58,173 nt of DNA. Source: Pseudomonadota bacterium (lineage in GTDB: Bacteria; Pseudomonadota; Gammaproteobacteria; Xanthomonadales; Xanthomonadaceae). Position 1 is the first letter of the stretch. Every line of letters begins with the position of its first letter. Made by a program: the position numbers and the translations under genes. Below, piece by piece: positions 11,014 to 19,016 of this stretch. The stretch lies in the NCBI GenBank assembly GCA_963205495.1, contig CAUJIN010000054.1, positions 1 to 58,173 of the forward strand. Direction: 5' to 3'. Below the pieces are notes generated by a model. That model saw only the letters and a list, made by a program, of their open reading frames with translations, did not search any database and was not told the origin of the DNA.

Positions 11014-11655
11014 ATGGTGGTAGCGGCAAATCCCCGATTGCGGAACGCCCTGACGCTGTTCTCCGCGCGCGACTGCGTGGTGTGCCACCGGGTTCGCCTG
11101 GTGCTTGCGGCCAAGGGAGTCGCCTACGAGATGGTGCCGGTGGATCCGAACCACCCGCCCGAAGATCTCATCGATCTCAACCCGTTCCACTCGGTTCCGA
11201 CTCTGGTCGATCGCGATCTGGTGCTCTATGCGGCTTCGGTCGTGTCCGAATATCTGGACGAACGCTACCCGCACCCGCCGCTGATGCCCATCGATCCGCT
11301 GTCGCGCGCCAGACTGCGACTGGCCATGCTTCGGCTCGAACACGAGTGGGTGCCGCAGATCCAGGCCATTCAGCACGGCACCAAGACGCAAGTGGATGCC
11401 GGGCGCAAGCGGCTCAAGGAACTGCTGCTGGCTTCGCTGCCCCTGTTCAAGGCCTCGCGATTCTTCCTCAATCAGGAAATGAGCCTGGCCGACTGCGCGA
11501 TGGCGCCCATCATCTGGCGTCTGCCGGCCCTGGGCATCACCCTGCCCAAGGATGCCCACGCCATCGAGGATTACGGCCAGCGGATTTTCCGCAGCCCGGG
11601 GTTCGCGCGCAGCCTGACGCCGGAAGAACGCCTGCTGGGCGAGATTCCGGCGTGA
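11014..11655 (+). CDS. sspA: Stringent starvation protein A (GST-fold transcription factor)
   Basis: An RNA polymerase-associated regulator of the glutathione S-transferase fold, linked to acid and starvation survival and to H-NS levels in enterics. The 213-residue product has a thioredoxin-like N-terminal half (TLFSARDCVVCHRVRLVL, then LNPFHSVPTLVDRDLVLY, SVVSEYLDERYPHPPLMP) and an all-helical C-terminal half. A GGGAGG ribosome site precedes the ATG by 6-7 nt. As in many gamma- and betaproteobacteria it follows petABC and precedes sspB. Confidence 0.95.
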   Translation: MVVAANPRLRNALTLFSARDCVVCHRVRLVLAAKGVAYEMVPVDPNHPPEDLIDLNPFHSVPTLVDRDLVLYAASVVSEYLDERYPHPPLMPIDPLSRARLRLAMLRLEHEWVPQIQAIQHGTKTQVDAGRKRLKELLLASLPLFKASRFFLNQEMSLADCAMAPIIWRLPALGITLPKDAHAIEDYGQRIFRSPGFARSLTPEERLLGEIPA

Positions 11656-11678
11656 GTGATTCCGCGGCACGGCAGTCG

Positions 11679-12092
11679 ATGACCTCCAATCGTCCGTACC
11701 TCATTCGGGCGATCTACGAGTGGATCGACGACAACGGAATGACGCCTTACCTCCTGGTCGATGCGTCCATGCCGGGCGTGCGTGTGCCCCCGGGCGTGGT
11801 GCGCGACGGCAAGGTGGTCCTGAACGTGGCGGCGCGCGCAGTTTCCCAGCTCGAACTGGGCAACCAGTCCATCCATTTCCTCGCGCGCTTTGGCGGAGTC
11901 AGCCAGAGCGTGGAACTGCCCGTGGCAGCCATCGAGGCCATCTACGCTCAGGAAACCGGGCAGGGCATGATGCTGGCGTCCGAGGCCACGGATGCGGCGT
12001 CGGAAACTCCGGAGGCGCCGGAGTCCGAGCCGCCTTCGGACGATCCGCCCGGTCCGCCCAGACGCGGCGCCCATCTGCGCGTGATCAAGTAA
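11679..12092 (+). CDS. sspB: ClpXP protease specificity-enhancing factor SspB
   Basis: An adaptor that delivers ssrA-tagged peptides and RseA fragments to ClpXP. The 137-residue product has the substrate-binding domain (RPYLIRAIYEWIDDNG, LNVAARAV, FLARFGG), then an acidic, proline-rich flexible linker. It ends in the ClpX-docking tail RRGAHLRVIK. An in-frame GTG at 11652 overlapping the sspA stop (GTGA) would add nine residues and is a real alternative start. RseA turnover functionally ties this gene to the nearby DegS-type protease, a link from family knowledge only. Confidence 0.94.
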   Translation: MTSNRPYLIRAIYEWIDDNGMTPYLLVDASMPGVRVPPGVVRDGKVVLNVAARAVSQLELGNQSIHFLARFGGVSQSVELPVAAIEAIYAQETGQGMMLASEATDAASETPEAPESEPPSDDPPGPPRRGAHLRVIK

Positions 12093-12165
12093 CCGGCCTT
12101 CGACAACGTCTGCGCGCGTCAGGTGCGCCCGTCCGGTTCACTGCGCGGAAAACATTCGCCGGGGT

Positions 12166-12564
12166 TCAGTCGCCTTCTCCCTTTGCGGGTGTACTGCCGC
12201 CCAGCCGCAGGCTGACCTGCCATTGCGGGCCTGGTGGAGGCGGCGACTCCAGCGGCTGGGTTGGCGGCGGCGGCATGCGCAGCCACTGCAGCTCGGCACC
12301 GAGCAGCTCGAGGTGGCCGCGCTGGCGGTCATGGCCCTGGGTGGAAAATTCGAAACGATAGCGGCGCAGCGGTCGGATCCATCCATCAGGCGCGCGCTTC
12401 AGGCCCATCCGCTCCAGCACCACGGTGTGGTCCAGCCACTGCACGCCGCTTTCGGCGCAGGCATTCTGACCATAGTGCGCCGCGATCTCGGCGGCGCGGC
12501 GCGCGCTCGCCCATCCCAGGGCAATCGCGCCGAACAGGGCAAGTGCAAAGATGGCGGAAAGCAT
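12166..12564 (-). CDS. DUF3301 family membrane-anchored protein
   Basis: A 132-residue protein of unknown function. One N-terminal transmembrane segment (about residues 3-20, FALALFGAIALGWA) is followed by the DUF3301-type core: SGVQWLDHTVVLERMGL, then RYRFEFSTQGHDR and LELLGAELQW. The proline-rich tail (PPPPTQPLESPPPPGP) is probably disordered. Genes of this family often sit near sspB in Xanthomonadales. It converges on sspB. The ATG at 12564 was chosen because the hydrophobic segment begins there. Confidence 0.75.
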   Translation of the reverse strand: MLSAIFALALFGAIALGWASARRAAEIAAHYGQNACAESGVQWLDHTVVLERMGLKRAPDGWIRPLRRYRFEFSTQGHDRQRGHLELLGAELQWLRMPPPPTQPLESPPPPGPQWQVSLRLGGSTPAKGEGD

Positions 12565-12769
12565 GGCGTGCCCTGATGCAGCGAGAGAGTCCGAGGATGG
12601 TGGCGATCGCTGCAGCATGCAAGGCGGCTGGCGGATTCCCGTCTTGGAACGCATCCGGAACTTCCGTTGTTCGCCGCGGGTGTGGAATGCCAGCCCGATT
12701 TCCGTCCGGAAATGCGAATGGATGCCAATTGCGTCAATGGGTTGCCGAGTCCTCAAAAGACCGCACACC

Positions 12770-12811
12770 TTGATCTAAGTCAGGGATGCCCTGTTCAGCA
12801 AAACTTAAAGT
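12770..12811 (+). promoter_or_regulatory. FNR/DNR-type box and -10 element for the nor operon
   Basis: TTGATCTAAGTCAG (12770-12783) matches the FNR/CRP-family consensus TTGAT-N4-ATCAA fully in the first half and in TCA of the second. A -10-like TAAAGT lies at 12806-12811. A start at about 12818 would put the box centre at -41.5, the class II activator geometry. The rest of the 327-bp gap between the DUF3301 gene and the small membrane gene holds nothing else I can name. Control by low oxygen and/or NO is expected but not shown. Confidence 0.65.
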
Positions 12812-12891
12812 TGCTGTGTGTCATGCAACCGTGGTGCGCATGCGAATGCCTCGCCACCGCGGCGCCAACTTTTCCTGCGGGGGACAAGACG

Positions 12892-13167
12892 ATGCAGAGA
12901 TTTTTTGATCTGTTGATCTCGGTGCTGGGTACCGTGGTGGCGGTAGCGCTGTCATGGCCGTACTGGCGCGATTACGAGTACTGGGCCTCCTCGCACACCG
13001 CGTGGCAGGTTTATTTTGCCGCCGGCTTCGTGCTGTCGGTTTATGTGTTCTATGTGTTCATCGGCAGCACGCGAATCCTCTTCAGCCACGCCGCCGATGA
13101 GGCCAGGGCCGCCCGTGCGGTGGTCGAGAAGAAGTGCTGCGACCACGAGGGAGGGAAAGCCCAATGA
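12892..13167 (+). CDS. Small two-helix membrane protein leading the nor operon
   Basis: A 91-residue protein I do not recognise. Two predicted membrane helices (about 5-22 and 40-60) are separated by an aromatic stretch, WPYWRDYEYW. The cytoplasmic-like tail carries a CC pair (EKKCCDHEGG). Its stop overlaps the norC start (ATGA, 13164-13167), so it is co-translated with norC and lies downstream of the FNR-like box. That position suggests a role in assembly or stability of the reductase, but this is inference from context only. Confidence 0.65.
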   Translation: MQRFFDLLISVLGTVVAVALSWPYWRDYEYWASSHTAWQVYFAAGFVLSVYVFYVFIGSTRILFSHAADEARAARAVVEKKCCDHEGGKAQ

Positions 13168-14144
13168 GCTGCACCAACGGTGATCGCAGCTGCGAAACCC
13201 CGCGTCGGCGCAATGCGCTGATCGTGTTGGCCCTGATGGCGGCCATCTTCTTCTTCCTCTCCTGGGCCTCGTTCATCGACGAGCGGGGACAGGCGGTTCC
13301 TGATGAATTCAGCTACAAGGGCTTTTCGGCAGACGAAGGCAAGCGCGTCTTCCAGTCCTACAACTGCATGGGCTGCCACACCATCGTGGGCAACGGCGCC
13401 TACTTCGGGCCCGATCTGACCAACATCTTCGAAGAAGCCGGCCCGGCTTGGCTGGAGGCCTTCATTCCTTCGGCGGGAAGCTGGCCGACCGGCGGCGCGG
13501 TGCGTACCCACCTGATCACGCCCGAGCAGCAACAGGAAGCCGGCGCGGCGAACCTCGACGAGTATCTGGCCAAATACGCCGGCGCCGCCGACCGCGTCGG
13601 ACGACGCGGCGGCAAGCCGTCGCACATGCCCAACCTGCCGTTCCGGGAGGGCGAGGTCGCCAAGCTCATCGCATTCTTCAAGTACACCTCGGCGATGAAC
13701 ACCGAGGGTTGGCCGCCCAGGATCGAGAGTGGATCGCTTGAGCATCGTCTCGGCTTCCTTCACGGTGCGGTCGCCGCTCCCGCCGCTGCCGCACCGGTTT
13801 CTGCTGCTCCAGCCGCCGCCGCGCCCGTCGCGGCCGATCCGCTCCAGGAAGGAGCCGCGCTGGTCGCCAGCTACGGCTGCACCGCCTGCCATGCGACCGA
13901 TCAGACAAAGATGATCGGCCCGGGCTGGGGCGGGCTCATCGACAGTCAGGTCAAGCTTGCCGACGGAAGTGCCGTCTCGGCCGACCGCGCCTATCTCGCC
14001 GAATCCATCCGCCAGCCCGACGCGCGGGTCGTCGAAGGCTATCCGGCCGGTGTCATGCCCGCGTATTCCAGCATCCTGAGCGATGCCGAAGTGGACGCGA
14101 TGGTGGCCTACCTTGCGTCGCTCAACACGGGGGAGAAGCACTAA
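13164..14144 (+). CDS. norC: Nitric oxide reductase subunit C with an extra cytochrome c domain
   Basis: Electron-input subunit of the cytochrome c-dependent NO reductase. The 326-residue product is about twice the usual NorC length (near 150). Residues 1-190 are NorC-like: one anchor helix (about 18-36), YNCMGCHTIVGNGAY (haem motif C68-H72), GGKPSHMPNLPF with the likely Met154 ligand, and KYTSAMNTEGWPP. An Ala/Pro linker (about 202-225) leads to a second class I cytochrome c domain: YGCTACHATD (C239-H243), IGPGWGGL, AESIRQPDARVVEGY, with Met298 in GVMPAYS. That domain resembles those fused to cytochrome oxidase subunit II. Overlaps with both neighbours indicate coupled translation. Confidence 0.9.
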   Translation: MSCTNGDRSCETPRRRNALIVLALMAAIFFFLSWASFIDERGQAVPDEFSYKGFSADEGKRVFQSYNCMGCHTIVGNGAYFGPDLTNIFEEAGPAWLEAFIPSAGSWPTGGAVRTHLITPEQQQEAGAANLDEYLAKYAGAADRVGRRGGKPSHMPNLPFREGEVAKLIAFFKYTSAMNTEGWPPRIESGSLEHRLGFLHGAVAAPAAAAPVSAAPAAAAPVAADPLQEGAALVASYGCTACHATDQTKMIGPGWGGLIDSQVKLADGSAVSADRAYLAESIRQPDARVVEGYPAGVMPAYSSILSDAEVDAMVAYLASLNTGEKH

Positions 14145-15838
14145 TGCGCGTCACCTATGAAACCCAGAAGCTGAGCCTGCGCTTCTTCATGCTGATGCTC
14201 GTGCTGTTCGGCCTGCAGGTCGTGTACGGCATGATCCTGGCCGCGCAGCAGGCCGATCCCTCCCTGCTTGCCGGGGTCATCAACTTCAACGTGGCTCGCG
14301 CCAGCCATCTGAACCTGGCGGTGCTTTGGATCGTGTGCGGCTTTGTCGGCTCCGCGCTGTTCGTCACGCCGCTCCTTGCCAAGCGCGATGTCGTTGCGCC
14401 CTGGCTGGTGCACCTGTTGTTTTATGCGGTCATCGCGATCGTCATCTGGAACCTCGGCACGCAATTCCTCGCGCAGACCGGCGTGGCCGGCTGGGCGGGC
14501 GGACAGCCGTGGCTGCAGAACGGTCTGGAATACATCGAGATGGGGCGCGCCGCCGCCGTCGGTGTGCTGGTCGGCTTCCTGATCCTGGCCTTCGTGGTGC
14601 TGAAGACCTTCCCGCCGATGCGGCAGTGGAACGAAATCCACTGGGGCCTGGGACTGGGCGTCTCGATGCTGGTGGTGGTGTGGCTGTTCGGCATGTTCTA
14701 CGTGCCGCGCATCGACGTGCAGGAATACTTCCGCTGGTACGTCGTGCACTACTGGGTGGAAGGCGTGTGGGAAGTCATCCACATCACCCTGGTCGGCGCG
14801 TTCCTCGTGCTGATGTTCAAGGCCAACGTGCGGGCCATCGGCTTTGCGGTGTTCTGGGGCGTGTCCTTCGTGTGGCTGTCGGGCCTGATCGGCAACGCGC
14901 ACCACTACTTCTGGATCGGCACGCCGGAGTTCTGGCAGTTCTGGGGCTCCTTGTTCAGCGCGCTCGAACCCTTGCCGCTGATCTTCTGCTTCTGGCACAT
15001 CTATCTGGACGCGCACGGCAACGATCGTCCGCTGGTCAACGCGCCGGCCTTCTACTTCCTGCTGGGCTCGGCCACGCTGGAGCTGGTGGGCGCGGGCATC
15101 CTCGGCTTCGTGATGACCTTTGCGCTGACCAACGTCTGGTCGCACGGAACCTGGGTCACCTCGGGCCACGGCCACCTGGCGCTGTTCGGCACCTTCGGCA
15201 TGCTCGGCATCGGCTCGGCTTACTGGGCGGTTCCGGCGGTGCGCAAGTTCGCTCACTTCGACCAGAAGCTGGGCAAGCTCGGCTTCTGGCTGGTATTCGT
15301 CGGAATGCTGGGCATCGCGCTGAGTTTCGCCTGGGGCGGCACCATCCAGATCTACGTCTACCGCATCCTGGGCCTGGACTGGTTCGGCGGCGACGTGTTC
15401 CCGGCCATGGGCGTCTTCAAACTGCTGCTGCCGACCTTCGGTTTCCTGTTCCTGGTGGGGACGCTGGTCATCATCTACGACCTGACGAGCATGGGACGGC
15501 GCGAGGGCGACGACAAGCGCACCGCCGCCGACGTGGTGCTCGAACCTGCGGCGGCACCGGTGGGCTGGCGCCGTCCGCTGACCGGTTTCGAAGCCGGAAT
15601 CTGGCTGTTGTTCATGTGGATCTTCGGCATGCTGGTCACCTTCGGCCTGCTGAGCTTCAACCTGGACCGCGTGCGCATCGATGCCGACCCGACCTTGCCC
15701 TACCTGCTCTCGGGCGTCGGCAACCTGGGCCTGCTGCTGGTGACGCTGGGCTTCGTGTGGCGCTTCACCGCCTCGCTCACCTCGCGCATCCACGCCGCAC
15801 GGGCGCCGCTGCCGGAACCGGACCTTTCGGTGCACTGA
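14144..15838 (+). CDS. norB: Nitric oxide reductase subunit B, C-terminally extended
   Basis: Catalytic haem-copper-superfamily subunit reducing 2 NO to N2O at the haem b3-FeB site. Ligands fall at a constant offset of 5 from Pseudomonas numbering: His55 (ASHLNL), His202 and Glu206 (VHYWVEGVWE), His253/His254 (GNAHHYFW), His342 and His344 (SGHGHLALFG). The canonical part ends near residue 460. About 100 further residues carry two more predicted helices (about 484-504 and 523-543), giving 564 residues against a usual 450-470. The start is fixed by the TAATG overlap with norC. No norQ or norD, usually needed for activation, lies in this window. Confidence 0.93.
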   Translation: MRVTYETQKLSLRFFMLMLVLFGLQVVYGMILAAQQADPSLLAGVINFNVARASHLNLAVLWIVCGFVGSALFVTPLLAKRDVVAPWLVHLLFYAVIAIVIWNLGTQFLAQTGVAGWAGGQPWLQNGLEYIEMGRAAAVGVLVGFLILAFVVLKTFPPMRQWNEIHWGLGLGVSMLVVVWLFGMFYVPRIDVQEYFRWYVVHYWVEGVWEVIHITLVGAFLVLMFKANVRAIGFAVFWGVSFVWLSGLIGNAHHYFWIGTPEFWQFWGSLFSALEPLPLIFCFWHIYLDAHGNDRPLVNAPAFYFLLGSATLELVGAGILGFVMTFALTNVWSHGTWVTSGHGHLALFGTFGMLGIGSAYWAVPAVRKFAHFDQKLGKLGFWLVFVGMLGIALSFAWGGTIQIYVYRILGLDWFGGDVFPAMGVFKLLLPTFGFLFLVGTLVIIYDLTSMGRREGDDKRTAADVVLEPAAAPVGWRRPLTGFEAGIWLLFMWIFGMLVTFGLLSFNLDRVRIDADPTLPYLLSGVGNLGLLLVTLGFVWRFTASLTSRIHAARAPLPEPDLSVH

Positions 15839-15864
15839 AGCGTTCCATCCGAAGCACGCATCAC

Positions 15865-15902
15865 CGGTGCCGCGTTCCGAAAGGAGCGCGGCACCGTTGT
15901 TT
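15865..15902 (+). terminator. Intrinsic terminator of the nor operon
   Basis: Perfect 10-bp stem CGGTGCCGCG/CGCGGCACCG (15865-15874 and 15887-15896) with a 12-nt loop, followed by TTGTTT, 26 bp after the norB stop. Confidence 0.75.
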
Positions 15903-16016
15903 GGCACGGGAACTTTTCGAGGGCGTGGAAAGGAACCGGAATGCGGGATCGGGTTGGTCCATGGCCATTTTCGCATTCATGAAATGGACGACGCCGGCAG
16001 CCGCGCCGCCTCCGGC

Positions 16017-16139
16017 ATGAGCCTGATCGCCAAGGCCAACGGACTGGACCCTCACGTCTGGCTCTCCGACGTCCTCGCCCGCCTGCCCACTGCCAAGGCC
16101 CGCGACATCGACACCCTGCTGCCGCTGCGGAACCACTGA
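16017..16139 (+). pseudogene. IS66-family transposase, C-terminal remnant
   Basis: The last 40 codons of an IS66-type transposase survive: SLIAKANGLDPHVWLSDVLARLP, then RDIDTLLPLRNH. This matches the short conserved C-terminal element of the family (S-L-I-...-KxNGLDPxxWLxDVLxRLP...IDxLLP). Upstream in the same frame (15867-16016) the sequence is unrelated to the transposase. The next 60 bp contain a possible degenerate end (ACGGTTGC) but no clear inverted repeat. It is a relic between norB and sufE, not an active element. Confidence 0.75.
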
Positions 16140-16203
16140 TCCCGAAGGGAAGGTGAGGTGGAATGACGGTTGCCGCCCTGATACGGAGACGAACTTTTTT
16201 CCG

Positions 16204-16628
16204 TCACGCCCGTGCGGCGCGGGCCTTGATGAAGTCCAGCAGGGCCGCCAGTCCGTTGCTGCGCGTGGGCGAGAGGTGCTTGGCCAGGCCGATGGTGGCG
16301 ACGTAGTCGGGCGCAGTGTCGAGGATTTCCCGCGCGCTGCGGCCCGAATAGACCCGCAGGGCGAGGAAGATCAGGCCCGAGACGATGGCCGAGTCGCTGG
16401 TGGCGTGGAACACGAGCCGCTGCGCGTCACCTTCGGCCACGATCCATACCATCGACTGGCAGCCGTGCAGGCGGTGTTCCTCGGTTTTCCAGCCCTCGGG
16501 AAACTCGGGCAGCTTGCGGCCGAGGTCGATCAGGTACTGGTAGCGCTCGGTCCAATCGCCGAAGAAGCCGAATTCGTCGGCGATGGCCGCCTGCGCCTCG
16601 GCGGCGGTCGATTCCATCAGCACATTGC

Positions 16629-16632
<4 letters not shown>
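16204..16632 (-). CDS. sufE: SufE-family cysteine desulfuration protein
   Basis: Accepts persulfide sulfur from a cysteine desulfurase (SufS/CsdA type) for Fe-S cluster assembly. The 142-residue product has the family signature [11 protein letters not shown], whose Cys is the sulfur acceptor, then [19 protein letters not shown] and a helical C-terminus with [14 protein letters not shown]. The ATG at 16632 overlaps the cysS stop (ATGA), so it is the second gene of a cysS-sufE pair. No suf or isc operon is next to it, so it may serve a desulfurase encoded elsewhere. Confidence 0.92.
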
Positions 16633-18008
<1,376 letters not shown>

Positions 18009-18255
18009 GGCGCGCGTCGTCGGGAAGGCAAGTCGGTCATTGTAGTGGCGCAACGCGGCATCGTCCCGGCACCGCCTGCCCCGGATGCACGGTTTCGCAG
18101 GGCAGGCGTGGTGGCGGCGCGGATTGTCAGAAAATTGTTAAAGGCGGGATTCAGCCGCCCGGTGCTTGAATCATGCCGTTCATCCCGGGCCTGCATCCAT
18201 TGCGCGACGCGCGACGGCGGTTCGGGAGCATTGCCGCCGTTGTAGGAGTCGGGTC

Positions 18256-18744
18256 ATGGAAGATGCGATGAAGTGCAGTCCTGCGTTCGTGCTTGTCGTG
18301 GCGCTGCTTCCCGCGGCGGTTGCAGGCGCGCAGGAGGTGGCCTTTGTCGATGTGCCGGTGCAGGGGCGCGAGAACGTCAGCTACGCCTATGCCGACGTGC
18401 TGCGCGCCATTCCCACCTACGAGATCAGTCGCGTCGTCGAGCGCGTACGGCAATGCGATGCTTCGGTGGGGAGCCTGCCCGGTTCCGAGGCGGCACCTTC
18501 CGATGGCGCTCACGGTGACTCCGGCCAGGATGCCTCGGCTGTCCAGGCAGGCGTGTCCGCGCATTCCGCCGCAGGCGGCATGGATGCCGAGGGTTGCCGC
18601 ACCGTGCTGGTCGAGCGCGAGGAGCGACGCATCAACGGCTACGAGGTCGAGTATCGCTACAAGGGCGAGCTGTACCTGTCGCGCATGGACGTGGATCCGG
18701 GCAACAAGCTGCGCATCCGTGTGACCGTCGCCCCGGCGGATTGA
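18256..18744 (+). CDS. Secreted YcfJ-like protein lacking the glycine zipper
   Basis: A 162-residue predicted periplasmic or outer membrane protein of unknown function. After a signal peptide (ending near AGAQE) comes a segment like the start of YcfJ-type proteins (YAYADVLRAIPTYEISRVV). The end, CRTVLVEREERRINGYEVEYRY then GELYLSRMDVDPGNKLRIRV, matches the YcfJ closing region. The Gly-zipper 2TM segment normally between them is replaced by a Gly/Ser/Ala-rich stretch (about residues 76-115). A GGAG ribosome site sits 7 nt before the ATG at 18256; a second ATG is at 18268. Confidence 0.7.
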   Translation: MEDAMKCSPAFVLVVALLPAAVAGAQEVAFVDVPVQGRENVSYAYADVLRAIPTYEISRVVERVRQCDASVGSLPGSEAAPSDGAHGDSGQDASAVQAGVSAHSAAGGMDAEGCRTVLVEREERRINGYEVEYRYKGELYLSRMDVDPGNKLRIRVTVAPAD

Positions 18745-18769
18745 ATCTCCGGTTGATCATCATGCTGCC

Positions 18770-18798
18770 TTGCAGCAACCCCGCCTTCGTGCCACACT
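18770..18798 (+). promoter_or_regulatory. Candidate promoter of the arginine cluster
   Basis: TTGCAG (18770-18775) and CACACT (18793-18798) are separated by 17 bp. Both hexamers are imperfect. A start near 18805 would produce a leader of about 210 nt carrying the short frame and terminator described next. Confidence 0.3.
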
Positions 18799-18806
18799 CC
18801 CTGACC

Positions 18807-18902
18807 ATGATTCGCGCCCTTTCCCCTGCCGATGTCCTGAGCACTGCCCGCATGGCGGCAGGCATGACCTCGCGCGCGCGCCGACCGTTGCCGCCACGAT
18901 AG
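18807..18902 (+). CDS. Candidate arginine leader peptide upstream of argF'
   Basis: A 31-codon frame ending in the 12-residue stretch MTSRARRPLPPR (internal ATG at 18864), with four Arg codons among its last 12, closely followed by a terminator hairpin. No start (18807, 18852 or 18864) has a good ribosome site; ATG 18807 could be read leaderless from the proposed promoter. In GC-rich DNA, Arg-rich chance frames are common, so the case rests on position between a possible promoter and the terminator before argF'. Confidence 0.35.
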   Translation: MIRALSPADVLSTARMAAGMTSRARRPLPPR

Positions 18903-18942
18903 CGCTGGGCGACGGCGGGTCTCCGTCATTCCGATTTGCAAA

Positions 18943-18977
18943 GGAAAGCCTGGCCAGACGCCGGGCTTTCTTTTTTT
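18943..18977 (+). terminator. Strong intrinsic terminator/attenuator 40 bp before argF'
   Basis: The 11-bp stem GAAAGCCTGGC / GCCGGGCTTTC (one U-G pair), loop CAGAC, is followed directly by seven T residues (18971-18977). It lies about 200 bp past the previous stop and in the 5' leader of argF', a layout typical of attenuators. CGGC-GG-GTCT (18913-18922) could pair with AGACGCCG (18956-18963), disrupting the terminator's loop and 3' arm. Another hairpin, CCGT-tgc-CGCC with GGCGACGG, can cover the leader stop codon. Confidence 0.75.
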
Positions 18978-19016
18978 CTCTCGCCCCTTTCCAAGTACCG
19001 AACCGGACGATTCCCC

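Noticed and set aside
15867..16016. Full-length small protein reading into the IS66 remnant
   Set aside because: The upstream part overlaps the nor terminator hairpin and shows no transposase similarity; only the C-terminal 40 codons are recognisable.
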